From Crossiella cryophila (lineage in GTDB: Bacteria; Actinomycetota; Actinomycetes; Mycobacteriales; Pseudonocardiaceae), in the NCBI RefSeq assembly GCF_014204915.1, contig NZ_JACHMH010000001.1, positions 7,899,501 to 7,963,500 of the forward strand: 64,000 nucleotides of DNA. The letters are read 5' to 3'. The translations under genes and the position numbers were made by a program. Within the stretch, counting starts at the first letter, position 1; the number at the start of each line of letters is the position of its first letter. The notes beneath the pieces were generated by a model that worked only from the letters and a program-made list of their open reading frames with translations, made no database searches and was not told where the DNA came from. Below are positions 16,819 through 25,759 of this stretch, piece after piece.

Positions 16819-17189
16819 AAGCAGGACGAAGAGAGGCTGGCCGAGGTAGGGCGGGCCGGTGAATCTGGCGGTGGCAAGGCGGGGCGGTGAGGCCGGGCGC
16901 TGCAGAGCGGAGCGGACGGACAGAGCGGAGCGGGCGGCTCGGGCGGGCGGCAGGGCAGCGCGGAGAGGAGAGGAGGCGGCGCAAGGCAGCCTGGGAACGT
17001 GGGCCGGGTCGTCGGCTCGGGTGAGCTGCGAGCGTCGGCCGGGGTGGTTTGCAAGCGTCGGCCGGGGTGGCCTGCGGGCATCGACTGGGTGTGATGGGAG
17101 CGCGGGCCGGGTGGCTCGACCGGATGACGGGTGCGGACGCTGGCCGCGTCGCCGGAAATTCAGTGGCCGGGTGGCCGAGAATCGCCGGT
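16819..17189. other. Intergenic G-rich stretch without a gene
   Basis: Together with the minisatellite this makes about 620 bases without a convincing gene. It is purine-rich on the plus strand (GGAGCGG, GGCGGG, CGTCGGCCGGGGTGG repeated around 17035 and 17058). Open frames here lack domain patterns. It may carry the promoter of the DUF3626 gene, but I cannot place one. Confidence 0.4.
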
Positions 17190-18023
17190 GTGCGCACGTT
17201 CTCCACTCCGCAGGATCGGGCCATCGCCCATGTCGCCGCGTTGTCCCAGGGTGGACCGATGGGTGGGGATCTGCGGGTCAGTCTGAACTTCCATCCCGAC
17301 CGAACGGTCGGTGGGCAGCCGATTCTGGCGTTGCTGGGCGCGGATGGGTGTTACCGGTCGCAGTTCGAGACCGGGGTCAGCAATGGTGGGCTGACCGCGT
17401 ATGCCGGTGGGGATCGGTGGCGGTGGGAGAGCCGGATCTTCGGGGCTGCCTATGACTCGGTGGCGGCGGTGGAACGGCCCAAGTACGGGGCGTTGAACTT
17501 CCGGCGGCGGGTGGTGGGGGCGGCGCCGCGGTTTGGGTCGGCGCATTTCCGGTTGGGTGTGGAGTCGTTGCGGCGCACTACGTTCTGCTATCCGGACAGT
17601 GTGTTCGAGCCGGCGCGGTTCGGCACGGCGGAGCGGATGTCGTTGATCGAGCTGGCGCTTTCCGATGAGCGGGATGTGCTGGACGACTACGTCGAGGCGC
17701 AGGTGCACGGGCCGATCTCGCTGGTGCGGGATGTGGAGGCGCTGGTGCTGGATGCCTGTTTCCGGGAGACCGAGGTCGCGGAGTTGGCGGCGGGGTTGCC
17801 TTGTCCGGTGGAGTGGCATCCGGGGTTTCGGTTGTCGGTGCGGCGGCTCCGGGAGACCGAGGGGTATCGGACGCCGGAGGCGGTGGCGCTGGGGACTGGG
17901 TTGGCTGAGGGTGGGTTTGTGGACGCGCGGATTCTGGGGCGGGCGGTGTTGGGTGGGGAGCAGGATCCGCAGGTGGTGAAGCATTTGTGGCATCACCTCG
18001 CCCGGTTTGGCGCGCCGGACTGA
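17190..18023 (+). CDS. DUF3626 domain protein
   Basis: A 277-residue protein starting at GTG 17190 (VRTFSTPQDRAIAHVAAL), which matches the usual N-terminal pattern of DUF3626. Upstream start codons in the same frame, such as ATG 17124, are possible but would add residues from repeat-like DNA. No signal peptide or membrane helix is seen. DUF3626 has no assigned biochemical function that I know of. Its third-position GC is lower than in its neighbours (many GTT, TTG and GGG codons), and it stands alone between two repeat tracts, which suggests acquisition. Confidence 0.75.
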   Translation: MRTFSTPQDRAIAHVAALSQGGPMGGDLRVSLNFHPDRTVGGQPILALLGADGCYRSQFETGVSNGGLTAYAGGDRWRWESRIFGAAYDSVAAVERPKYGALNFRRRVVGAAPRFGSAHFRLGVESLRRTTFCYPDSVFEPARFGTAERMSLIELALSDERDVLDDYVEAQVHGPISLVRDVEALVLDACFRETEVAELAAGLPCPVEWHPGFRLSVRRLRETEGYRTPEAVALGTGLAEGGFVDARILGRAVLGGEQDPQVVKHLWHHLARFGAPD

Positions 18024-18050
18024 CGGCACACCGAACCAGGGGGCGCGGGG

Positions 18051-18134
18051 CTGCGGGCTGCGGGCTGCGGGCTGCGGGCTGCGGGCTGCGGGCTGCGGGC
18101 TGCGGGCTGCGGGCTGCGGGCTGCGGGCTGCGGG
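18051..18134. repeat. Perfect tandem heptamer CTGCGGG x12
   Basis: Twelve uninterrupted copies of CTGCGGG in 84 bases between the DUF3626 stop and the end of the flavoprotein gene. The perfect identity implies recent expansion by slippage and predicts length differences between strains. It lies outside both genes. G-runs every seven bases could form unusual DNA or RNA structure. Confidence 0.95.
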
Positions 18135-18156
18135 CGAGCACTACCAGGCAGTCGGG

Positions 18157-19260
18157 TTAGTGAGCGCAGCAGGCGGGGGTCTTGCGGGGTAGGCGTTGGC
18201 GCAGGGTTTTGGCTACGTGGCAGGCGTCCCAGCCCGCGCCGCCCAGCGCCGCTGTGTAGAGGGCTCGTTGGCCCAGCAGGCCTACGTAGGCGAGGCCGGG
18301 GTGGGTGGTGGAGAGGCCGTTGCGGTGGTGGGGGTTGCCTGCTCGGTCCAGGGCTCCCAGCGGGCGGAGGTGTTCGAGGGTGGGGCGGAAGCCGGTGGCG
18401 AGGATGATGGTGTCCACCTGCTCCTTTGTGTCGTTGGGCCAGTGGAGGTGGGTGGCGGTCGCCTTGGTGAACAGGGGGCGGTGGGTGGGTTTTCCTTTGC
18501 GTAGCGCGGTTCGGTAGCCGCCTACGTTGTCGATCACCTGTTGGCCGACGAGTAGGCCGGTGCGGGCCAGGGCGGCGCCCAGGGGTAGGCGGCCCAGGTG
18601 TTTCATGAAGGTCCAGAAGGCTTCCATGCCTTGGAGGTCGGCGATTTTCACTGGTTGGCGGCTGACCAGGGTGACCTTTTCGGCTGTCTCAGCGAGTTCG
18701 ACCGCGATCTGCACGCCGGAGTTGCCCGCGCCGACCACGACCACCCGCTTCCCGGCGAACTCCGCGGGATTCCGGTACTCGCTGGAGTGCAGCACCTGGC
18801 CGGTGAACTCGGTCAGTCCCAGGTCGGGGCGATGCGGAGTGCTGAAGTTGCCGGTGGCCGAGACGACCACCGGTGCGTGCCAGGTCTCGCCGGTCTGGGT
18901 GGTGACCACGAAGCCCTCGCGGTCGCAGAGCACCGAGGTGACGCGGCGGCCGGTGTGGATCTCGCAGTCCAGGGTCTCGGCGTAGCCACGGAGGTAGTCG
19001 ATCACCTGGTCGCGGGTGGGGTAGTGGGCCGGGTCGCCGGGGAAGGGCATGCCGGGCAAGGCGTTCAGGTGGGCTGGGCTGAACAGGACCAGGCTGTCGT
19101 AGTACATCGGCCAGGAACCCACCGGTTCCGGGCCCGCCTCCAGCAGCACCGGCTGGAATCCGTGCGTGCGCAGGGCGCAGGCGGCGGCCAGGCCGGACTG
19201 GCCGCCGCCGATGACGATCGCCCGGTCGGTGGTCGGCGCATGCTGATCCGTGATCATCAT
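18157..19260 (-). CDS. FAD/NAD(P)-dependent monooxygenase, ArsO-like
   Basis: 367-residue flavoprotein. The FAD-binding dinucleotide motif is IGGGQSGLAAA (residues about 17-27) and the NAD(P)-binding one VVGAGNSGVQIA (about 173-184); LATGFRPT near 287-294 is the usual C-terminal hallmark. The segment SWPMYYDSLVLFSPA and the overall length resemble ArsO-type flavin monooxygenases found in some arsenic operons. No arsenic genes are nearby, so the ArsO-like label is tentative. The last residues (RKTPACCAH) carry a Cys pair. The start is one of two adjacent ATGs. Confidence 0.83.
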   Translation of the reverse strand: MMITDQHAPTTDRAIVIGGGQSGLAAACALRTHGFQPVLLEAGPEPVGSWPMYYDSLVLFSPAHLNALPGMPFPGDPAHYPTRDQVIDYLRGYAETLDCEIHTGRRVTSVLCDREGFVVTTQTGETWHAPVVVSATGNFSTPHRPDLGLTEFTGQVLHSSEYRNPAEFAGKRVVVVGAGNSGVQIAVELAETAEKVTLVSRQPVKIADLQGMEAFWTFMKHLGRLPLGAALARTGLLVGQQVIDNVGGYRTALRKGKPTHRPLFTKATATHLHWPNDTKEQVDTIILATGFRPTLEHLRPLGALDRAGNPHHRNGLSTTHPGLAYVGLLGQRALYTAALGGAGWDACHVAKTLRQRLPRKTPACCAH

Positions 19261-19388
19261 GCAGCCAACCGTACGGTCTACGGTTCGCGGGTGGCAACCG
19301 GATTATCCGGCGGCTTTCAGGATTCCCCGAGCGCTGTTCCCGGCGTTGTCCCAGCGCGGAAGACATCACGGCCATGGGGAGAGCGGAC

Positions 19389-19870
19389 ATGCGTGGGACA
19401 GGACATCGAGCGCGGCGCGGACTTGGCGCGCCGCTGGGTGCCGCACTGCTGCTGAGGGCTTTCGGCAGCGCGGCACAGGCCGGGGAGCGGGCCACGGCGC
19501 AGGACCGGTGGCAGATCGATGTGCCGCCGGGCACCGAGTTACCCGATGAGCCACCGCCGGCCGGTTTCGGCAGCTGGCGGGAACTCGTCGAGGTCCAGGA
19601 GCGGCTCAGCGCGGGCGCCCGGCGATTCAGCGACGCGGTGGAAGGGGCCACCGATTCCGGCGGACACACCGGCATCGCGATCTCGCCGGAGAACCGCACG
19701 CTCCAGGTCTATTGGAAGGGCCCGGTCCCGCCGCGGCCTGACTCCGTACTCGCGGAGCTGCGACGGGACTACCGGGTGGATGTGGCCGATGTGCGGCATT
19801 CCCGGGGCGAGCTGCTCGCCAACCGGGACCGCATCGCCGCCGAGGTGCCAACGGCAACGCGGTCCGGGAC
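19389..19870 (+). pseudogene. 5' fragment of a secreted S1-type protease (signal and propeptide)
   Basis: From ATG 19389 the frame encodes a signal peptide (RGLGAPLGAALLLRAFGSAAQA) and a propeptide-like segment with GGHTGIAISPENRTLQVYWK and LRRDYRVDVADV, a pattern seen before the catalytic domain of actinobacterial alpha-lytic-type proteases. The catalytic domain is absent: after about residue 160 the frame runs into unrelated DNA and then joins a metallo-beta-lactamase-fold enzyme. The whole frame 19374-20819 is open (481 codons), so a chimeric secreted protein could still be made. I read it as a gene remnant. Confidence 0.55.
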
Positions 19871-19882
19871 AGGGCGAACGAG

Positions 19883-20110
19883 GGCTGGGGCGCCGTCGAG
19901 CAGCACCCGGAAGCCGCCGAGGGTCTGGATGTGCACCGCGGGCCGGGCGCAGGCACTGCTCGGCGATGGCGACCGCGGCGGCGGCCAGGCCGCCTGCGCC
20001 GAGGCCGCGGGCGGCGCGCTGGGCTGGTTGGCCGCCGTGGGCGGCGGCGCGGGCGGCGGCGCGGGCGGCGGCGAGGTGGTCGGTGGGGGTGGCCGGAGCA
20101 CTGGGGATGG
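19883..20110 (-). pseudogene. Decayed fragment of a LuxR/SARP-associated ATPase regulator
   Basis: On the minus strand, 19883-19939 encodes AVHIQTLGGFRVLLDGAP, the opening of the DNA-binding domain that follows the helical region of many actinobacterial regulators. A different minus frame just upstream (about 19940-20060) gives the expected helical lead-in, GLGAGGLAAAAVAIAEQCLR. The two pieces are out of frame, so this is a frameshifted relic embedded antisense inside the chimeric plus-strand frame. It is G/C-skewed and partly repetitive (GCGGCGGCGCGG). Confidence 0.45.
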
Positions 20111-20130
20111 CGGGGGCCGGGGCGGTGGGG

Positions 20131-20819
20131 ATCGCGGGTTCTTGGTGGAGTGGGATGGATTCCGTCTTGTGCTCGACCTCGGCTACGCCACGCTGCCGCG
20201 GTTGCTGACGCACTGCCCCGACGCGGCCGTGGACGCCGTCGTCATCACCCACGAACACCCTGACCACTGCATCGACCTGCACGGACTGTTCCGGATACGC
20301 CTGTACGGCGGGGGTGCTGACCGAAAAATCCCGCTGTACTGCACACCGGGCGTGCTGGCTCGTCTGGGCGCCCTGGAACCCGAGGTTGAGCTGAGCGCCG
20401 TGTTCGACGTCCATGAATTGCCAGGTGCCTACCAAGTCGGCCCGTTCGAGCTGAGCGGCGTCCTACTTCCGCACTATGTGCCCAACGTCGGTGTCCGCCT
20501 GCAGGCCGGCCGGATCGCGCTGGCCTACACCGGGGACACGGGCCCGGATCCGCGGCTGGCCGAACTCGGTCGGGACGCGGACCTGTACATCGTTGAGGCC
20601 ACCGACCGTGAAGGTGAGCTGGAGCAGCGCCGCCGCAACCTGCTGGCCTCCGAGGAGGCCGGACAGTGGGCCGCGCGGGCGGGCGCCCGTCGACTGATGC
20701 TCACCCACTTCTGGCCGGGCAACAGCCGTGCGAGGTCCGTGTCCGCGGCACGGTCCTTCTTCGATGGCGAGGTGCTCACCGCGGAGGAGGATCTTGTTGT
20801 CCCACTCGGCACTCCCTGA
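20131..20819 (+). CDS. Metallo-beta-lactamase-fold hydrolase, N-terminally truncated and fused
   Basis: The MBL-fold core begins at GFLVEWDGFRLVLDLG. All metal-ligand motifs remain: THEHPDHC (HxHxDH), PHYVPN, the Asp in YTGDTGPD, and the final His in LMLTHFWPG. The usual first strand (about 20-25 residues) is missing; instead the frame continues upstream through a Gly-rich linker into a protease propeptide (start at 19374 or 19389). It may be an inactive remnant or a new secreted fusion. Coordinates give the recognisable MBL part only, not a true start codon. A strong terminator follows. Confidence 0.6.
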
Positions 20820-20937
20820 TCGCCACCCGCGCTCCGCGCGAACGACGAGGCGTTGCCGGAGAGCGATGTGGCTGTCGCCCCAATCGATGACGGGGCGGCC
20901 TGGGCCGGAGTGGGGTTGTTCGGGCAGACCGTGGTGA

Positions 20938-20975
20938 GCTGGGCCTGGAGCGCGTCCCCGCGCTCCAGGCCCAGC
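20938..20975. terminator. Strong hairpin between the MBL gene and pafA
   Basis: Perfect 17-base-pair inverted repeat (20938-20954 and 20959-20975) around a TCCC loop, arm GCTGGGCCTGGAGCGCG. It lies between two convergent genes and has no T-run, as is common for actinobacterial terminators. It probably ends transcription from both sides. Confidence 0.8.
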
Positions 20976-20995
20976 CGCGCCACGGTCGGCACCGG

Positions 20996-22354
20996 TTACA
21001 ACGAGGCGATGAGCCGTTCCACCCGCTCGTCCACCGCGCGGAACGGGTCCTTGCACAGCACGGTGCGCTGGGCCTGGTCGTTGAGCTTGAGGTGCACCCA
21101 GTCCACGGTGAAGTCCCGGCCGGCGGCCTGCGCGGCGGCGATGAAGTCACCGCGCAGCTTGGCCCTGGTGGACTGCGGCGGGGTGTCCTTGGCCGCCTCG
21201 ATCTCGCCGTCGTCGGTGACCCGGTGCACCAGGTCCTTGCGCTGCAACAGGTCGAAGATGCCCCGGCCGCGGCGGATGTCGTGGTAGGCGAGGTCGAGCT
21301 GGGCGATCCGCGGGCTGGACAGCTCCAGGTTGTGTTTGGCCTGGTAACGCTCCAGCAGCCGGTGCTTGATCGCCCAGTCGATCTCCCGGTCGATCTGGCC
21401 GAAGTCCTGCGCGTCCACCGCGTCCAGGGTGCGGCCCCACAGTTCGAGCACCTTGTTCGCGGTCGGGTCGGGCTGGCGCTGGGCCACGTGCTCCACCGCG
21501 CGCTGGTAGTACTCCCGCTGGATGTCCAGCGCCGAGGCCTCACGTCCGCCTGCCAGCCGCACCTGCCGTCGCCCGGTGAGGTCGTGGCTGATCTCGCGGA
21601 TGGCCCTTATCGGGTTGTCCAGGGTGAAGTCGCGGAACTGCACACCCGCCTCGATCATCTCCAGCACCAGGTTCGCGCTGCCCACCTTGAGCAGCGTGGT
21701 CACCTCGGACATGTTCGAGTCGCCGACGATCACGTGCAGCCTGCGGTAGCGCTCGGCGTCGGCGTGCGGCTCGTCCCTGGTGTTGATGATCGGCCGGGAC
21801 CGGGTGGTGGCGCTGGAGACGCCCTCCCAGATGTGCTCGGCACGCTGGGACAGGCAGTACACCGCGCCGCGCGGGGTCTGCAGGACCTTGCCCGCGCCGC
21901 AGATCAGCTGCCTGGTGACCAGGAACGGGAGCAGCACATCGGCGATCCGGGAGAACTCCCCCGCCCGCGCGACCAGGTAGTTCTCGTGGCAACCGTAGGA
22001 GTTGCCAGCCGAGTCGGTGTTGTTCTTGAACAGGAAGATGTCACCGCCGATGCCCTCATCGGCCAGCCTGCGCTCGGCGTCGACGAGCAGGTCCTCCAGG
22101 ATCCGCTCACCGGCCTTGTCGTGGGTCACCAGCTGGGTGAGGTCGTCGCACTCCGCGGTGGCGTACTCCGGGTGCGAGCCGACGTCCAGGTAGAGCCGGG
22201 AACCGTTGCGCAGGAACACGTTGGATGACCGGCCCCAGGACACCACGCGACGGAACAAGTACCGCGCCACCTCGTCAGGGGACAGGCGTCGCTGTCCGTG
22301 GAAGGTGCAGGTCACCCCGAATTCGGTCTCGATGCCGAAGATCCGCCGCTGCAT
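20996..22354 (-). CDS. pafA: Pup-protein ligase PafA
   Basis: 452-residue ligase that attaches the C-terminal Glu of Pup to lysines of target proteins, marking them for the actinobacterial proteasome. The start ([16 protein letters not shown]), with the Mg-ATP-binding ETE, and the conserved [18 protein letters not shown] and [22 protein letters not shown] segments are intact, and length is normal. pup, dop and prcBA are not in the window; pafBC is 9.7 kb downstream. On the minus strand TACTGT (22361-22366) lies six bases before the ATG, a candidate -10 box for a leaderless mRNA. Confidence 0.98.
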   Translation of the reverse strand: MQRRIFGIETEFGVTCTFHGQRRLSPDEVARYLFRRVVSWGRSSNVFLRNGSRLYLDVGSHPEYATAECDDLTQLVTHDKAGERILEDLLVDAERRLADEGIGGDIFLFKNNTDSAGNSYGCHENYLVARAGEFSRIADVLLPFLVTRQLICGAGKVLQTPRGAVYCLSQRAEHIWEGVSSATTRSRPIINTRDEPHADAERYRRLHVIVGDSNMSEVTTLLKVGSANLVLEMIEAGVQFRDFTLDNPIRAIREISHDLTGRRQVRLAGGREASALDIQREYYQRAVEHVAQRQPDPTANKVLELWGRTLDAVDAQDFGQIDREIDWAIKHRLLERYQAKHNLELSSPRIAQLDLAYHDIRRGRGIFDLLQRKDLVHRVTDDGEIEAAKDTPPQSTRAKLRGDFIAAAQAAGRDFTVDWVHLKLNDQAQRTVLCKDPFRAVDERVERLIASL

Positions 22355-22421
22355 GTGTCCACAGTAGGCGCTAGCGGCGCGTCTGACCGGACTCCATCCG
22401 GGCGCCAGTTAGCGTGTTGTT

Positions 22422-23915
22422 GTGTTCGAGTGGTTTCGCAGGGTGTTCGAAGGCGTCGACGAGACGGATCGTGACCTCGTTCGGCGTAGCGCCGACCTGC
22501 CAAGAAGTGCCGTTGACCCCACCTTGAAGGTGATCACCACTACCGCGAACCACAGCCTGCTGTGGTTCGGTGTGGCGGCGCTTCTCGCGAGCAGGAAGGG
22601 CCGGACCAGGCGCGCCGCGTTCCGGGGCGTGGTCGCCATCGCGGGCGCCAGCGCGACCGCGAACCTGATCGCGAAGCCGCTGTTCCCACGTCGCCGACCG
22701 GCCGCGGAGCTGGTGCCCGCGCACCGGCGCATCCCGGACCCGCCGACCTCCTCCTCCTTCCCCTCCGGGCACGCCGCCTCGGCCGCCGCCTTCGCCACCG
22801 CGGTCGTCATGGAGGCCCCGATCGCCGCGGCCGTGGTCATCCCACTGGCCGCCACGGTCGCCTACTCCCGGGTGCACACCGGCGTGCACTGGCCGAGCGA
22901 TGTGGCCGCGGGCGCGGTGCTGGGCGCGAGCATCGGCCTGGCCACCCGGCACTGGTGGCCGCTGCGCCGGGAGGCCCCTGCCGACACCCGGCACCAGCGG
23001 CAGGCCGCCGCGCTGCCCGAGGGCGAGGGCCTGCTGGTGGTGGTCAACCCGCACTCCGGCGATGACTCCTTCGACCAGAGCGAGGAGGTCGCCCGCAACT
23101 GGCCCAAGGCCGCGGTGATCGAACCGAGCAAGGACCAGGACCTGCTGGAACAGCTCCGCACCGCCCTGGATACGGCGGAAGAACCCATCCGGGCGCTGGG
23201 CGTGGCCGGTGGCGACGGCACGGTGGCCGCGGTCGCCTCGATCGCCGCCGAACGCCGCCTGCCGCTGGCCGTGCTGCCCGCTGGCACGCTCAACCACTTC
23301 GCCAGGGACGTCGGCGCGGAGGAGGCCGACAGCGTGGTGCGCGCGGTGGACAACGGCGCCGCGGTCGCGGTCGACCTCAGCTCGGTGCTGGTGGACGGCC
23401 TGCCCCGGCGCTGGTTCGTCAACACCGCCAGCCTCGGCGGCTACCCCGACATGGTCCGGTTGCGGGAGAAGTGGGAGGGCCGCTGGGGCAAGTGGCCGGC
23501 CGCGGCGGCCGCGCTGGTCCGGGTGCTGCACGCCTCCCGCCCGCTCAAGGTCCGCATCGACGGCGAGACCCGCCAGGTCTGGCTGCTCTTCGTCGGCAAC
23601 GGCTCCTACGAACCCAAGGGCTTCGCCCCCACCAGCCGCCCGCGCCTGGACGACGGCCTCCTCGATGTCCGGTACGTGCGCGCCGACATGCGCTGGTCGC
23701 GAACCCGGTTCGTGCTGGCCGCGCTGACCGGGGCGCTGCACCGCAGCCGCACCTACTGCCAGCAGGACCGGCCCGAGGTGGAGGTGGAGGTGCTCGGCAA
23801 CAAGGTCGCCATCGCCACCGACGGCGAGGTCGGCCCGGACGGGCGGCACTTCCGGTTCACCTCACACGTTGCGGCGCTGGGCGTGTACCGGGAGTCCGAA
23901 GGGGTTGCGCCCTGA
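22422..23915 (+). CDS. PAP2 phosphatase-diacylglycerol kinase fusion protein
   Basis: 497 residues with two enzyme domains. The N-terminal part (about 30-185) is a membrane PAP2 phosphatase: KPLFPRRRP is the first motif, PSGHAASAAA the second and SRVHTGVHWPSDV the third. The C-terminal part (about 205-490) is a lipid kinase with GGDGT and LPAGTLNHFARD. The fusion suggests interconversion of a phospholipid or prenyl phosphate at the membrane. It starts at GTG 22422; TAGCGT at 22410-22415 could be a -10 for a leaderless transcript. Its 3' end overlaps the convergent DUF418 gene by 59 bases. Confidence 0.92.
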   Translation: MFEWFRRVFEGVDETDRDLVRRSADLPRSAVDPTLKVITTTANHSLLWFGVAALLASRKGRTRRAAFRGVVAIAGASATANLIAKPLFPRRRPAAELVPAHRRIPDPPTSSSFPSGHAASAAAFATAVVMEAPIAAAVVIPLAATVAYSRVHTGVHWPSDVAAGAVLGASIGLATRHWWPLRREAPADTRHQRQAAALPEGEGLLVVVNPHSGDDSFDQSEEVARNWPKAAVIEPSKDQDLLEQLRTALDTAEEPIRALGVAGGDGTVAAVASIAAERRLPLAVLPAGTLNHFARDVGAEEADSVVRAVDNGAAVAVDLSSVLVDGLPRRWFVNTASLGGYPDMVRLREKWEGRWGKWPAAAAALVRVLHASRPLKVRIDGETRQVWLLFVGNGSYEPKGFAPTSRPRLDDGLLDVRYVRADMRWSRTRFVLAALTGALHRSRTYCQQDRPEVEVEVLGNKVAIATDGEVGPDGRHFRFTSHVAALGVYRESEGVAP

Positions 23916-25023
23916 GATAGGTGAACGAGCGCAGCAGCCACTCCGCCGGGCCGATCCGGAACCAGCGCAGGTACAGGTGGCTGCCTGCCAGCTGGGCCAG
24001 GTAGATCGCCACCGCGACGCCCAGCACCGCGGGCGAGGTGAGTTCGCCGCCCAGAGCCAGGCCGTACCCGGTGAACAGGAAGGCGCAGAGCAGGGACTGG
24101 GTGAGGTAGCTGGTCAGCGACAGCCTGCCCAGCGGCACCAGCGCGGACAGCACCCGCCTGCCGGGCGCGGTGTCCCAGGCCAGCAGCAGCAACGCCACAT
24201 ACCCGGCGGTGATCAGCGGCGCGGTGGCCTGCTCGATGAACGCGCCGGCGCCCTCACCCTGGCCTGGCCACAGCCAGGTCCACACCGCCGTGACCGGCAG
24301 GCCGATGCCCAGTCCGGTCAGCGCGATCCGGCGCGACCGAGCCGGGGTGAGCGCGCCCGAGGTGAACAGGTTCGCGCGGCCCGCGGCCAGGCCGAGCAGC
24401 ATGGTGCCGAGCAGGACCGGCAGCAACAGCAGGACCAGGGTGGCGGTCGAACCGGCGTAGGACACCGCGCGGGTGGCGATCACCGAGGCGGCCGGGGCGT
24501 TGAAGGCGTCCGCGGTCTGCTGGGCGGCCCGCACCGGATCGGTGGTGTCGAAGCCGCGGGCGAAGGTCAGCGCGCCGAGCAGCAGCAGGCTCAGGCCGTA
24601 GAGCCACCCGGCCCGCCGCAGGGCGCGCCGGGTGGTCACCCCGCGCATGGCCAGCAGCAGGAACCCGATCACCGCGTAGGCGGTGAGGATGTCGCCCTCC
24701 CACAGCAGCACCCCGTGCAGCACGCCGATGACCAGCAACAACGCCAGCCGCCTGCGCAGCGGCCAGACCGTGTTCAGCCGGGAGAGCTGCCCGGCGACGC
24801 CGTAGCCGAACAGGAAGAGGAACAGGGTGTAGAACTTGGCGTCCAGCAGCACCGCGGTCCAGTACTCCAGCGGCCCCCGGTCCGGCAGCGCGCCGACCCT
24901 GGCGAAGACCTTGATGTTGACCAGCAGGATGCCGAACAGCGCGAACCCGCGCAGCATGTCGATCGAGGTGACCCGGTCGCGCGGGCTCAGCGGCTGCGCG
25001 ACCTCCAGGCTGTCCCGGCTCAT
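23857..25023 (-). CDS. DUF418 (YeiB-like) multi-spanning membrane protein
   Basis: 388 residues with about nine or ten membrane helices. The N-terminal signature DRVTSIDMLRGFALFGILLVNI and the C-terminal LGRLSLTSYLTQSLLCAFLF are typical of the YeiB/DUF418 family, related to membrane acyltransferases. Role unknown. It follows the TetR gene on the same strand after a 103-base gap and may be part of its regulon. The last 20 codons lie antisense to the end of the PAP2-kinase gene. Confidence 0.9.
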   Translation of the reverse strand: MSRDSLEVAQPLSPRDRVTSIDMLRGFALFGILLVNIKVFARVGALPDRGPLEYWTAVLLDAKFYTLFLFLFGYGVAGQLSRLNTVWPLRRRLALLLVIGVLHGVLLWEGDILTAYAVIGFLLLAMRGVTTRRALRRAGWLYGLSLLLLGALTFARGFDTTDPVRAAQQTADAFNAPAASVIATRAVSYAGSTATLVLLLLPVLLGTMLLGLAAGRANLFTSGALTPARSRRIALTGLGIGLPVTAVWTWLWPGQGEGAGAFIEQATAPLITAGYVALLLLAWDTAPGRRVLSALVPLGRLSLTSYLTQSLLCAFLFTGYGLALGGELTSPAVLGVAVAIYLAQLAGSHLYLRWFRIGPAEWLLRSFTYLRAQPLRTPGTRPAPQRVR

Positions 25024-25126
25024 CAGGTGGGTGTCCTCTCCGCGTGACCCCCTCCGTCAGCACCATGTCAGCACCGAAGCGACTAGTGATTTCCGCTGCT
25101 CAGGCCGGTGGCGAGGGTGGCGGTGG

Positions 25127-25702
25127 TCACTGGCTCAGCGCGGCGAGCAGGATCGGCAGGTAGGTCTGTTCCAGATGTCCGGGTGGCAGCCGGTCCGGCT
25201 CGACCAGGCTCTGCGCCAGGCTGCCCTCGCGCAACGCCACCACCAGGCGGGCCAGCTCGTCCAGGTCGACCGTGGCGGTCCGGCCGAGCCGGGCCAGGTG
25301 CCCGGCCAGGATCCCGGTGAGGGTGGCGCGCAGCCGGGCGTCGTGCTCGGCCAGCCTGCGCGCGGCGGCCGGATCGCGGATGGCGTGCAGGGTGAACTCG
25401 GTGGAGACCAGGTACCAGGTCACCTCGGCCTCGTCGACCGCCAGCAACGCCTCGAAACCACCCGCCTCCAGTGACTCGCGCAGGCGGTCCAGCTGCTGAT
25501 CGGCGTGCCGGTCGAACAGCGCGAAGAACAACTCCTCCAGGCTGTCGAAGTTCGAGTAGAACGCGCCCCTGGTGTAGCCGGCCCGCTCGCAGACCTGGGC
25601 GATGGTGGCGCCACGCAGGCCCGCTTCGGCGAAGACCAGCAACGCCGCGTCCAGCAACCGGGTGATCGTCTCCGGCCTGCGCTTCGTTGACCCCTTCGGC
25701 AT
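25127..25702 (-). CDS. TetR-family transcriptional regulator
   Basis: 191 residues from ATG 25702. The N-terminal helix-turn-helix (about 10-55) reads ITRLLDAALLVFAEAGLRGA then TIAQVCERAGYTRGAFYSNF, typical of TetR repressors, followed by an all-helical ligand-binding domain. It is divergent from the class II aldolase gene with 57 bases between starts; a perfect palindrome there is the likely operator for both. Ligand unknown. Confidence 0.93.
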   Translation of the reverse strand: MPKGSTKRRPETITRLLDAALLVFAEAGLRGATIAQVCERAGYTRGAFYSNFDSLEELFFALFDRHADQQLDRLRESLEAGGFEALLAVDEAEVTWYLVSTEFTLHAIRDPAAARRLAEHDARLRATLTGILAGHLARLGRTATVDLDELARLVVALREGSLAQSLVEPDRLPPGHLEQTYLPILLAALSQ

Positions 25703-25720
25703 CCTCTGATAATACGTTGA

Positions 25721-25733
25721 TGTATCCGATACA
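25721..25733. promoter_or_regulatory. Palindromic operator TGTATC-C-GATACA
   Basis: A perfect 6+1+6 palindrome in the 57-base gap between the divergent TetR and class II aldolase genes, with an upstream related half-site AATACG. Its place and symmetry fit the binding site of the adjacent TetR protein. No footprint data are available; inference from position. Confidence 0.65.
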
Positions 25734-25759
25734 CCCATGCATCCGTTTGAGGAGCTGTC

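Noticed and set aside
18051-18134. Possible CRISPR array
   Set aside because: Units are seven bases with no spacers and no cas genes nearby; it is a simple tandem repeat.
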